Source: CAZHMN01 sp964533705
Lineage (GTDB): Bacteria; Electryoneota; B3-LCP
Length of the DNA stretch: 64,000 bases
Direction of reading: 5' to 3'
NCBI GenBank assembly: GCA_964533705.1
Contig: CAZHMN010000001.1
Span: 1-64,000 of the forward strand
A program made the position numbers and the translations under genes. Position 1 is the first letter of the stretch. Every line of letters begins with the position of its first letter. This document shows, piece after piece, positions 26,159 to 34,985 of this stretch. The notes under the pieces were generated by a model. The model saw nothing but the letters and a program-made list of their open reading frames with translations. It made no database searches and was not told the origin of the DNA.

Positions 26159-26188
26159 GATTTATCAAGCCCTAAATCAATATCGGCC

Positions 26189-28294
26189 TCACGCCGCAGA
26201 GGCTTCTACTGCTTTGCTGTCAACCTTCACCATCCCTATGGATTCCACCTCCACGTTCACCAGCAATTCACCATAAGAGATCACCGAAAGTTGTGGGAGG
26301 ACCGGCTCAACCAGCCTCCTCATGATCGCCCGTATCGTTGGCGAGCAAATCAGGATGGGAACCCGCCCCTGTGACTGCATCTCCTGAACAAACTGATTCA
26401 ACTGTTGATAGATCTGGTTCAATGTCTGCGGCGGCAACGCCAGCGCGGCGTGTTTAGAGCCTTGCTGGCGACTCGCCTCCTCCGAAATCGCCTTTTCTAA
26501 GGCCGGATCCAGCGTTAATGCGTAGATCTTGCCGTCTTCATCCTGATACTTGTTCGTGATCGTCGGTGAGAGGGCATAGCGGACATACTCCGTCAGAATA
26601 TCCGTATCTTTCGTCAAGCTGGAATAATCCGCCAACGTCTCAAGGATGGTGCCTAAGTCCCTGATCGGCACGCTCTCTCTGAGTAACTTTTGAAGAACCT
26701 TATGAACCCCCCCGTATGTCATCAGGTTCGGGATTAACTCTTCCACCACCGTGGCGTTGTGTTTCCTGAAATTCTCCACCAGGACCTTCGTGTCTTCACG
26801 ACTCAGGATTTTATAGGCGTTCTGTTTCAGAACTTCAACTAAATGAGTCGCTAATACCGCCGCCGGTTCAACCACCGTGTATCCCTTCTTCTCCGCCTGC
26901 TCTTTCGCCTTTACCGGCACCCAGACCGCCGGCAGACCATACGTCGGTTCCTTCGCCGATATCCCCCCGATCTCACCCTTCGCCGTCCCCGGATCCAACG
27001 CCATGTAATGTCCCATGTGAAGTTCCCCCGATGCCACCGCGTTCCCCCGTATCTTGATCACGTAGCTTTGAGGCCTTATCCGGATATTATCCCGAATCCG
27101 TATGGGCGGAATGATGATGCCCAACGATAGAGCTTGCTGCTTGCGGATCAGGGTGATGCGGCCCAGCAAATCGCCGTCCCCTTCGCTGTCCACCAAGGGG
27201 ATCAACCCGTAGCCGATCTCCAGTTCCAGAGGATCAACGGTGAGGTAATCTTCGATGCGCTCCGGTTCTTGCCGCGCTTTGGACTTGGCTTCGGCAGCCT
27301 TTTTTTCCTGCTTTTGTGCCCGCTCCGCACTGCTGAGTTGGTAGCCGAAAAAACCCGAAATCGCTGACAGGACCAGAAACGGTAGCGTAGGCAAACCCGG
27401 AACTAAGGCGAAGAAGGCCAGCACTCCGCTGGCGATAAACAGTGGGCGGGGTTGCTGTAGTAACTGTGTGGTAATGTCGGTGCCGAGGTTGGATTCGGAA
27501 GCGGCCCTCGACACGATGATGCCCGCAGAGGTAGAGATAATCAATGCGGGAATCTGAGCCACCAGCCCATCGCCGACGGTCAACAATGTATAGGTAGAAA
27601 GCGCTTCGCCGGCGCTCATGTCAAGCTGGAGTATGCCGATAATCAATCCGCCGATGATATTTATGCCGGTGATTAAAAGCCCGGCCATGGCATCGCCCCG
27701 CACGAACTTCGAGGCGCCGTCCATCGCCCCGTAGAAGTCCGCTTCCCGGGTGATGACTTCGCGCCTGAATTTGGCCTCCTCCTCGTCTATCAATCCGTTG
27801 TTCAAATCGGCGTCAATGGCCATCTGCTTGCCGGGCATAGCGTCCAGAGTGAACCGGGCGGCCACTTCGGCGATGCGCCCCGATCCCTTGGTGATGACGA
27901 TAAAATTGATCAACACCAGAACCAAAAAGATGACCAGACCGACGACATAATTGCCGGAAACAACGTAATTGCCGAAAGCCTGTATGATCGTACCGGCGAA
28001 ACCCTGGCCCAGAATAAGCCGGGTGGAAGCGACGTTCAATGACAGGCGAAAGAGAGTGACCACCAAAAGTAGCCCGGGAAAGACCGAAAAAGCCAGCGCG
28101 TCCTTGGTGTACATCGCCACCATGATGATGACCACAGCCAGGGTAATATTGAGAGCCAACAGCAAATCCAGCATGAAGGTCGGAATGGGAATGATCATGA
28201 CGACCAGTATCCCGATTACTCCGACCGCTAAGAGGATGTCACTTCGGTTGGCGATCCGCCCTGCATAAGGATTTACGCTAGCAAATTGATCCAT
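26189..28294 (-). CDS. flhA: Flagellar export gate protein FlhA
   Basis: 701 residues, usual length. Eight N-terminal membrane helices (about 20-330) with the conserved cytoplasmic FHIPEP loop (ARFTLDAMPGKQMAIDADLNNGLI, EAKFRREVITREADFYGAMDGASKFVRGDA), a linker, and a C-terminal cytoplasmic ring domain (about 360-695) that docks late chaperone-substrate complexes. It ends in VDSKAVEASAA. The last codons are repeated on the far side of the adjacent assembly gap. It is separated from flhB by 115 bp of repeats. Confidence 0.98.
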   Translation of the reverse strand: MDQFASVNPYAGRIANRSDILLAVGVIGILVVMIIPIPTFMLDLLLALNITLAVVIIMVAMYTKDALAFSVFPGLLLVVTLFRLSLNVASTRLILGQGFAGTIIQAFGNYVVSGNYVVGLVIFLVLVLINFIVITKGSGRIAEVAARFTLDAMPGKQMAIDADLNNGLIDEEEAKFRREVITREADFYGAMDGASKFVRGDAMAGLLITGINIIGGLIIGILQLDMSAGEALSTYTLLTVGDGLVAQIPALIISTSAGIIVSRAASESNLGTDITTQLLQQPRPLFIASGVLAFFALVPGLPTLPFLVLSAISGFFGYQLSSAERAQKQEKKAAEAKSKARQEPERIEDYLTVDPLELEIGYGLIPLVDSEGDGDLLGRITLIRKQQALSLGIIIPPIRIRDNIRIRPQSYVIKIRGNAVASGELHMGHYMALDPGTAKGEIGGISAKEPTYGLPAVWVPVKAKEQAEKKGYTVVEPAAVLATHLVEVLKQNAYKILSREDTKVLVENFRKHNATVVEELIPNLMTYGGVHKVLQKLLRESVPIRDLGTILETLADYSSLTKDTDILTEYVRYALSPTITNKYQDEDGKIYALTLDPALEKAISEEASRQQGSKHAALALPPQTLNQIYQQLNQFVQEMQSQGRVPILICSPTIRAIMRRLVEPVLPQLSVISYGELLVNVEVESIGMVKVDSKAVEASAA

Positions 28295-28317
28295 ATCGCA
28301 ATGATTCCTAAATGAGA

Positions 28318-28418
28318 CTCGTAAGAGCCTGACGGCTCGTGAGAGCCTTACGGCTTGACATCAACGCATGCAAGGAATATGCCCCTCTAACTTAGGACTT
28401 AAGGGTGCTTACGCCCTG
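28318..28418. repeat. Repeats A, A and C between flhB and flhA
   Basis: Two head-to-tail A variants, CTCGTAAGAGCCTGACGG (28318-28335) and CTCGTGAGAGCCTTACGG (28336-28353), then repeat C at 28397-28418 (stem GGGTG-CTTA-CGCCC with one wobble). Repeat C covers the flhB stop codon (TAA, complement of 28409-28411) and its last two sense codons. Confidence 0.65.
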
Positions 28419-29497
28419 TAAATTCCCGCTTTTTCATCCTGCAATTGGTAAACATAGGCCAGAATTTCCGCCACAACCTGGTATAAATTGCCAGGGATTT
28501 CCTGCCCGATGTCCACCGATTTGAACAATTCTCGCGCCACTGGCGGATTTTCCATGATGGGAACGTCATTTTCAAGAGCAATCTGGCGGATGCGTTGAGC
28601 GATCAAACGCTTGCCCTTGGCCACCACCGTCGGAGCGCTCATCTTTTCCTGATCGTAAAGCAGTGCAACCGCTATCTCCGTCGGATTGGTGATAACCACG
28701 TCGGCAGTGGGGACGCTCTTCATCATCCGCTGTAACGCCGTCTTGAGCTGGATCTGCCTGACCTTGGCCTTAACCTTGGGATCCCCTTCCGACTGCTTGG
28801 CTTCATCCTTGACTTCCTGCTTGGTCATCTTCAGTTCCTGATGATGTTGCCAGCGCTGGTAAACTAAATCGATAATGGCTAAAATAAACAGGACAAAAAC
28901 CGTATAAAATCCGACTTTCACAGCCCCCCTGCAGATCCAGAAAAAAATCACCCAGGGAGTATGATCCATCAGTGGGATCATCTCATCAGCCAGACTGGCG
29001 ACCACAAGATATCCAACCCAGCCGACAATGATGATCTTTAGAATGTTCTTAATCAATTCGAATAGGGACCTTTTGGAAAATAATTTCTTGATGCCCTGAG
29101 CCGGATTTAATTTGCTCGGCTTGGGTTTTATGGCTTTCAGCGTGAATAGAAAACCGAATTGAAGCACATTAGCGGCGATCCCCACCAAAACGATAGGTAA
29201 CATAACCGGCGCCAAAATCAATATAAAGACCTTAAATCCGCTAAATAAATAGCCCTGCAAAAGATCCGGTGCCAACTGAATTTGCCCTATCTGGCTGAAG
29301 AGAAAGCGATCCACTTCGCACATGCGCGACATCATGGCGCCTCCGAATAGGGTCAACGTCACTAATCCGGTGAGCAGGATGACGGCGGAATTGATCTCCA
29401 TGGATTTGGCGACATTGCCTTCCTTGCGCGTTTCCGACTTCCGCTTCGAGGTTGGCTCTTCGGTTTTCTCTTGAAAGGATTCCTTCGACTCAGCCAT
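28409..29497 (-). CDS. flhB: Flagellar export switch protein FlhB
   Basis: 362 residues. Four membrane helices (about 30-50, 85-110, 145-160, 185-205), then the conserved cytoplasmic region with KMTKQEVKDEAKQSEGDP and the autocleavage site VVITNPTEIAVALLYD. The canonical motif is NPTH; here it is NPTE, with the cleaved Asn-Pro intact. FlhB switches secretion from rod/hook to filament substrates together with FliK. The stop codon and final Arg-Ala come from repeat C, but core length is normal. Follows fliR after 49 bp. Confidence 0.96.
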   Translation of the reverse strand: MAESKESFQEKTEEPTSKRKSETRKEGNVAKSMEINSAVILLTGLVTLTLFGGAMMSRMCEVDRFLFSQIGQIQLAPDLLQGYLFSGFKVFILILAPVMLPIVLVGIAANVLQFGFLFTLKAIKPKPSKLNPAQGIKKLFSKRSLFELIKNILKIIIVGWVGYLVVASLADEMIPLMDHTPWVIFFWICRGAVKVGFYTVFVLFILAIIDLVYQRWQHHQELKMTKQEVKDEAKQSEGDPKVKAKVRQIQLKTALQRMMKSVPTADVVITNPTEIAVALLYDQEKMSAPTVVAKGKRLIAQRIRQIALENDVPIMENPPVARELFKSVDIGQEIPGNLYQVVAEILAYVYQLQDEKAGIYRA

Positions 29498-29546
29498 AGA
29501 TCAGTGCATTTAGCTTTCTAATACCGTGTTCTTACATTCACGCCCG

Positions 29547-30332
29547 TCAGGGACCGATCAGTCCGATAAACCGAATCCAATCATTCTGGAAATTGCCCCA
29601 GAGCAGCTCTAAAACATAAACGAACAAGGGCCAGGAGAGCGCCAAGGCCAGCAACCCCACCCCGATTTTCAACGGAAATCCCACGATGAATACGTTCATC
29701 TGAGGAACGGTTCGAGCCACAATTCCCAAGGCCACTTCGGATAAGAACAGCGCCGCCATGACCGGCGCGGCGATCTTCACTCCAGCGACGAAAAGATCCC
29801 CCATCAGCTTGACGAAGACGACGACCAATTCTGAGGGGAGCTGTAATCCGCCGACAGGAACGGTATGGAAGGTCCTCTGCAAGCCAGAGAGTAAAAAATG
29901 GTGCCCGTTAAAACTGAGAAAGATGAGCATTGCGAAGAGATACTGAAGTTGCGCGATAATGGATACCTGCGATTCGGTCTGCGGGTCAACGACGCTGACG
30001 ATACCGAAACCAATCTGGATGCCCAGATACTGGCCGGAAAGCTGGACGCCGTAAAAAATAAAGTGGGTAACCATGCCGACCAAAATCCCCGTCACGATCT
30101 CGGGTAGAGCCAGAGCGATGAACAGGATCAAACCCGAATTGGCCCCATGCAGCACGGCTGGATTCTTAACCCCGGGCAAAATCAAAAAGGATATGACCGC
30201 CGCCAGTCCAACCTTGATGGTGACGCTCACGCCCTTATAACCGAAAACCGGCATAACGGCCAGGGCCATGATGATTCTGATAAACACCAGTGCCCACAGT
30301 AGCGCTTGATCCAATAACGGAGCTAAATTCAT
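29547..30332 (-). CDS. fliR: Flagellar export gate protein FliR
   Basis: 261 residues with six to seven hydrophobic segments. Recognised by FGYKGVSVTIKVGLAAVISFLILPG near the N-terminus, GFGIVSVVDPQTESQVSIIAQLQYLFAM in the middle and PQMNVFIVGFPLKIGVGLLALAL near the end. FliR forms the FliP5Q4R1 core of the export gate. Its start overlaps the stop of the upstream REC-PAS-kinase gene by 4 bp, so that signalling protein is coupled to an export-gate subunit. Confidence 0.96.
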   Translation of the reverse strand: MNLAPLLDQALLWALVFIRIIMALAVMPVFGYKGVSVTIKVGLAAVISFLILPGVKNPAVLHGANSGLILFIALALPEIVTGILVGMVTHFIFYGVQLSGQYLGIQIGFGIVSVVDPQTESQVSIIAQLQYLFAMLIFLSFNGHHFLLSGLQRTFHTVPVGGLQLPSELVVVFVKLMGDLFVAGVKIAAPVMAALFLSEVALGIVARTVPQMNVFIVGFPLKIGVGLLALALSWPLFVYVLELLWGNFQNDWIRFIGLIGP

Positions 30333-32134
30333 CCTACCAGCACAGTTTCTTCCGAACGTTCTTCCTCTGAAGCACCTTGGGGCCCTTCTATTGGGAGGTG
30401 AATCCTGAAAGTAGAGCCCTTTCCAACTTCGCTTTTAACCTCGATGCTACCACCATGCCTTTCAATAATGCTATAGCTTATGGAAAGCCCCAAACCGGTG
30501 CCCTTCCCGCACTCCTTTGTGGTAAAAAACGGCTCAAAAATCTTGGGCAGATTTTCTGGATCTATCCCGGAACCGTTATCTCCGATTTCAACGATGACTT
30601 CGCCGTCTTGTTGAAGAGTTCGCACCGTGATTTTGCCTTCCTCCTCGATGGCTTGAGAGGCGTTGACCAACAGATTCATGATGACCTGGTTAATCTGCTG
30701 TGGATAACATTTTACCGGTGGAAGTTCGGCTAATTCTTCTATGACTTCAGCTTTATATTTCAGTTCATTCCAGACGATATTCAGGGTGGATTTGATTCCC
30801 TTATTCAGGTCGTAGGGGAGCAGGTCTTCTCGATCCTGGTAGGAAAAGCTCTTCAGATCGTGAACAATGGTTTTTACCCTTTCGGTCCCCTCCAGAGACT
30901 CATCAATGACGGAAGCCACGTCGTCTAAAATAAAATCTATCTTCTTATTGCGTTTCAACCTGGCCAATTCTTCGATTGAAGCCGAATCCCCACCGGACAG
31001 AACGCGATCCACGCCATGGGAATAGTCCTTGATATTCTTCATGTATTTTTTCAGGGTATTTAGATTGGAATTAACGAAGCCGATGGGATTATTGATCTCG
31101 TGGGCGACGCCGGCGGAAAGCTGACCCAGGGAAGCCATTTTCTCTGCCTGCAATAGTTGTACCTGAGCTTCCTTCAACTGCTGCAGAGCCTTCTCAAGCC
31201 TTATATTCTGTCCCATGAGCTCTTTGGTGCGTTCTTCGACTCGTTTCTCCAGATTCTGGGCGTACTCTTCCAGCTTGGCTTGCATGGCCAGCCGTTCGGT
31301 GATGTCCTTACCGATCCAGATGTAGCCGGTTATCTTTTCTTCCTCATTCTTAATGGGTGTAACGGTTAAAGTGATGGGAATTTCATCATTATTGCGATTG
31401 ACGATTGTCTGGGATTTGTCTATCATTCCATCTTTCAGGAATTCATCCAAATCCTCAGGCTTCCCATCCTTGCTCAGGCCGGAGAGAAACAGGATGGGTT
31501 TCTTCCCCTCGACTTCCGTGCGATCATACCCGAACAGCCGTTCTGCCCCGCTGTTGAACAGCGTGATTTCCCCCTTATCATCGGTGGCGATAATGAAGTA
31601 CTCGGTGGAGCTTTCCAGCACGGAGTGCAGGAATTTCTGCGTTCTTAATAGTTCCGAAGAGCGTTCTTCAACCCGCTTCTCCAATTCCATCTGGTAATTG
31701 AGACTGGCCAGGGTGAGCTTCTTCTTTTCGATCGCCTTGGCGACGGCGATGAAGAGCTCCTCGATATTGGTGGGCTTCTTCAAGTAATCGTAAGCCCCCT
31801 TCTTCAAGGCCTCCACCGCGGTATCGTTCGACCCGAATCCGGTCAGTACCAATACCTGGCAGTTGGGATCAAGGTTCTTGATATGCTCCAGCAATTCAAT
31901 TCCACTCAAACCCGGCATCATCAGATCGGTGATGACGATGTCGAATTCGCCCTCTTCAGCGAAGAGTTTCAAACCCTCTTCGCTGCTCAGCGCGGAACGG
32001 GTGGAGTAGCCCTCAAATTGCAGCGCTTGCTCGAGGACGTTAACGATATTGGGATCATCATCAATGATGAGGATCTTGTGGTTTAGCGCACCCGCGATCA
32101 GTGGATCCTTGGTCATGTTTCTCTTTGTAGCCAT
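30329..32134 (-). CDS. REC-PAS-histidine kinase inside the export-gate cluster
   Basis: 601 residues without membrane segments. N-terminal receiver domain (about 18-135; KILIIDDDPN, phosphoacceptor in IVITDLMMPG, LTGFG, KKPTN), a coiled coil, a PAS domain (about 165-285; LESSTEYFIIATDDKGEITLFN), a second long coiled coil, the H-box LSAGVAHEINNPIGF, and a full ATPase domain (VIMNLLVNASQA, EIGDNGSGI, EPFFTTKECGKGTGLGLSI). It is a reverse hybrid: the receiver probably controls the kinase in response to another regulator. It sits between fliQ and fliR, overlaps fliR by 4 bp, and follows fliQ after 47 bp. No cognate regulator adjoins it. Confidence 0.9.
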   Translation of the reverse strand: MATKRNMTKDPLIAGALNHKILIIDDDPNIVNVLEQALQFEGYSTRSALSSEEGLKLFAEEGEFDIVITDLMMPGLSGIELLEHIKNLDPNCQVLVLTGFGSNDTAVEALKKGAYDYLKKPTNIEELFIAVAKAIEKKKLTLASLNYQMELEKRVEERSSELLRTQKFLHSVLESSTEYFIIATDDKGEITLFNSGAERLFGYDRTEVEGKKPILFLSGLSKDGKPEDLDEFLKDGMIDKSQTIVNRNNDEIPITLTVTPIKNEEEKITGYIWIGKDITERLAMQAKLEEYAQNLEKRVEERTKELMGQNIRLEKALQQLKEAQVQLLQAEKMASLGQLSAGVAHEINNPIGFVNSNLNTLKKYMKNIKDYSHGVDRVLSGGDSASIEELARLKRNKKIDFILDDVASVIDESLEGTERVKTIVHDLKSFSYQDREDLLPYDLNKGIKSTLNIVWNELKYKAEVIEELAELPPVKCYPQQINQVIMNLLVNASQAIEEEGKITVRTLQQDGEVIVEIGDNGSGIDPENLPKIFEPFFTTKECGKGTGLGLSISYSIIERHGGSIEVKSEVGKGSTFRIHLPIEGPQGASEEERSEETVLVG

Positions 32135-32181
32135 TTACCCTGTTAACGATTTAGGTTGTCTCTGGTCAATTAGGTGAAATT

Positions 32182-32448
32182 TCAATGAATTAATGAGATC
32201 AAGCCGAACGTTTCCGTGGTGTAGCTGAGGAGTACGTTTATGATCCAGGGCAATGCCAGAATAGCTACCGTGACGACGGCCAGGATTTTCGGAATAAACG
32301 TCAGCGTCATCTCCTGAATCTGCGTTACGGATTGAAAGAGAGAGACCGAAATACCCACAACTAGACCAGCTATGAGCATCGGAGCTGCCACGAACAGTGC
32401 AGTCCATACGGCATTCTTGCAGATTTCAATGGCCATTTGCTGTGTCAT
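32182..32448 (-). CDS. fliQ: Flagellar export gate protein FliQ
   Basis: 88 residues from the ATG at 32448 (MTQQMAIEICKNAVW), overlapping the fliP stop by 4 bp; a longer frame runs upstream into fliP. Two hydrophobic helices (about 15-38 and 52-75) around SLFQSVTQIQEMTLTFIPKI, the FliQ signature. Four copies assemble with FliP and FliR in the export gate. Confidence 0.96.
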   Translation of the reverse strand: MTQQMAIEICKNAVWTALFVAAPMLIAGLVVGISVSLFQSVTQIQEMTLTFIPKILAVVTVAILALPWIINVLLSYTTETFGLISLIH

Positions 32449-33209
32449 GGAACCCCCATAAAACTCTGGACTACCGATTGAATTATCAAGTACCAACCGT
32501 CCACCAAAACGAAGAGGAGGAGTTTAAAAGGCAGACTGACCATGATCGGTGGGAGCATTAACATTCCCATGGACATCAATACCGAGGCGATGACCATGTC
32601 AATGATGAGGAAGGGTAGATAGAGCAGAAACCCGATCTGAAAACCGATGCGCAACTCGCTGATAATGAAGCCCGGTATAACGACTTTCAAGGGAAGATCC
32701 TGGGCTGTTTGGGGTTTTTGCAGATCAGCCATGCTGACGAATAGAGCCAGGTCTTTTTCGCGCGTCTGAGCCAGCATGAATTTCTTGATTTCATTACCCG
32801 CCTTATCCAATGCCTCCATTGTGTTTATTTCCTGATTCTGGAGTGGCAGCCAACTCTCATCGTAAATGCGATTGATGGTCGGACTCATAATGAAAAAGGT
32901 CAAGAACAAAGCCAAACCGATCACCACCTGATTGGGCGGTACTGATTGGGTGGCCATCGCCTGACGCAGAAAATGGAGCACGATGATGATACGGGTAAAT
33001 GAGGTCATCATCACGACAATGGAGGGTGCCAGAGCCAGGATGGTGAACATCAGGAGAACCTGAATCGTCACGGCCAGGTCTTGGGGATTGGCTGCCTGAT
33101 CCACGCCAATTGTTATTTTCGGCAGCACGGTTTGCGCCTGAGCCGGATGAATCAGCAACAAAACACCAAGGACCAAAAAAACCAGTCGAATGGCCCTCGC
33201 GGACTTCAT
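32445..33209 (-). CDS. fliP: Flagellar export gate protein FliP
   Basis: 254 residues from the ATG at 33209, giving a cleavable signal peptide (about 1-25, ending HPAQA), typical of FliP. Signature regions: SIVVMMTSFTRIIIVLHFLRQAM, PPNQVVIGLALFLTFFIM, ELRIGFQIGFLLYLPFLIIDMVIASVLMSMGM, MVSLPFKLLLFVLVDGW. The frame is open a further 33 codons upstream without a ribosome-binding site. Five copies form the core of the export gate with FliQ and FliR. Confidence 0.97.
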   Translation of the reverse strand: MKSARAIRLVFLVLGVLLLIHPAQAQTVLPKITIGVDQAANPQDLAVTIQVLLMFTILALAPSIVVMMTSFTRIIIVLHFLRQAMATQSVPPNQVVIGLALFLTFFIMSPTINRIYDESWLPLQNQEINTMEALDKAGNEIKKFMLAQTREKDLALFVSMADLQKPQTAQDLPLKVVIPGFIISELRIGFQIGFLLYLPFLIIDMVIASVLMSMGMLMLPPIMVSLPFKLLLFVLVDGWYLIIQSVVQSFMGVP

Positions 33210-33359
33210 ACGGGGACGGTTCTGGTCAGATCGCCAAAATTCTATATTGCGGAATTCCCGACTCAAAAGTTGACTCCTGATAGCGAGAACAGAAGGCCTG
33301 TTGCACAAGCTTCAATGCGGGTTTCAGAAAGTAATTGCTTTTCTTCGCCTGGTAAATTT

Positions 33360-34775
33360 TCAGATTGAAGCAAGACTCTTATCGGAAACATCAACCACCT
33401 CGAAGCCAAGCCGCTCAAATGTAGCCTTATTTGATTCATCCAGCACCTTCAATTCTGCACCACCGATGATGATCTCCGCTCCAGGATACACCTTTCGCAT
33501 GACAATAATGTTACCCAAGCCCACTCTGGAAACTTCAAGCTTGGTGATCTCAGCTCTTAGAGTTTCCTCTGTCTTATTGAGCTCGTAAAGCTGATCCTGA
33601 TAATTCTGAATTTTCGCCAGAAGCCGGGGATCGTTTTCCGGATTCTCAACTTTCTGATGCTGGAGAATGGATAAAGCTCTTTTGACTTTTTCGATCTGCT
33701 CCTTGCACGCATCAAGCTGTTCAGTCAATGAATTGTGCTTGTTGTCAAATTCTGTAGTATCACCCACGATTTCAACCGTCGTCGTCGTACACTGGGCATT
33801 TCCAAGCACTTTTACGGCGATCTCATTCATAGCCCGCAAATGTCCGCCAATAACGGTCCCGCAGCCCGTGGAAAGCTCAATTCGATCCCCGGCGGTAATC
33901 CATGCATTGATGCTGGACTCTCCAATGTTAACAGATCCCTCAGCCTCTATGGACTGATTTTCGACGAATTTGAGATAGACGTCTCCTTTCGCCCGAATCA
34001 CCCCGCGCCCGGATCCATTAAATCCACCTTTAATCAAAACATCACCTTCTGCTTCCAAATATGCGTCTTCCACTACTCCGGTGACTTCAATTTTACCACC
34101 CGATTTAACCGTAAAGCCTGATATGATATCTCCGTGAACGACGACGTCCCCCTGAAAATCCACATTTCCGGTGCCGAAATTTACACCATCCTTCAACAAT
34201 AAGCTACTCTCCACGTGCACTAATCCACCCCGCAGAGAAACCGACCCTGATATCGCCGCCCGCAGCTCGGTGTCATCACCCTCGGGAAAATAGGTGTTCA
34301 GCCCGGCCTTTATGAAAACCTCTTGACCATCTCTGCCCGGCAGAGTATCACCCCGAACCGTCATCCCGGGTTTTCCCTTTTGAGCAGGGATTCTTTTGGC
34401 CAATGGTGTATCTTTTTTTATGAAACTTACCAGACCAATCTCGCGATAGTCCACCCTGCCGTCTTCCAGCTCCTTGGGGCGAGGTTTCTGCTCCGTATTA
34501 AATAGATATTCCACGTGACCGTCTTCACCATTTATGGCCTCAATGCCATAGGCTACAGCGGTCTTCTCCCCCCATTTTTTTTCGGCGATTATCGCTTTGA
34601 CGGCCTCTTCGTCGATTCCCAAGATGACACCCGCCTTGGACAGTGCCGTGAGAATATCCTCAGTTGTCAGTCGAACCGCAGAATCCTTAAGCTCTCCGTG
34701 GGGCTTAACGCGAACGGTTACAAATGCCTTCATCCCTGAAGGGCTCAGCTCTACTTTGACTACTGCATTCGGCAT
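33360..34775 (-). CDS. FapA-type DUF342 protein
   Basis: 471 residues. An N-terminal domain (about 1-110), then a right-handed beta-helix of the FapA/DUF342 family: GDTLPGRDG, DVVVHGDIISGFTVKSGGKIEVTGVVEDAYLEAEGDVLIKGG, GRGVIRAKGDVYLKFVENQSIEAEGSVNIGES; then a coiled-coil hairpin (about 355-415) and a short beta end. Family members are called flagellar assembly protein A and often lie in motility loci; the biochemical role is not settled. It is located between fliO (211 bp upstream) and fliP, an unusual break in the fliO-fliP-fliQ order. Confidence 0.87.
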   Translation of the reverse strand: MPNAVVKVELSPSGMKAFVTVRVKPHGELKDSAVRLTTEDILTALSKAGVILGIDEEAVKAIIAEKKWGEKTAVAYGIEAINGEDGHVEYLFNTEQKPRPKELEDGRVDYREIGLVSFIKKDTPLAKRIPAQKGKPGMTVRGDTLPGRDGQEVFIKAGLNTYFPEGDDTELRAAISGSVSLRGGLVHVESSLLLKDGVNFGTGNVDFQGDVVVHGDIISGFTVKSGGKIEVTGVVEDAYLEAEGDVLIKGGFNGSGRGVIRAKGDVYLKFVENQSIEAEGSVNIGESSINAWITAGDRIELSTGCGTVIGGHLRAMNEIAVKVLGNAQCTTTTVEIVGDTTEFDNKHNSLTEQLDACKEQIEKVKRALSILQHQKVENPENDPRLLAKIQNYQDQLYELNKTEETLRAEITKLEVSRVGLGNIIVMRKVYPGAEIIIGGAELKVLDESNKATFERLGFEVVDVSDKSLASI

Positions 34776-34985
34776 GACAACGTCCTTCGGGCCCCAACTA
34801 AATGATTTCTAAGAGCTCCCGGTAAGTCATTCATGGAGCTCATTCGAGAACGCAAGCTTCACCACAAGCTATGTCTATTTAAAATAGCATTCTCCCCCGA
34901 GCACAGATTCCCTTCCCGCTCAGCAACATGCTGCCGTGGGCTTCCCGCGATGGAAAACGTTCCTCTTTGTGAAAGCAGAAGATCA

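Noticed and set aside
26004..26213. Duplication of the flhA 3' end
   Set aside because: Exact 55-bp identity on both sides of a 100-N gap is best explained by unmerged contig ends.
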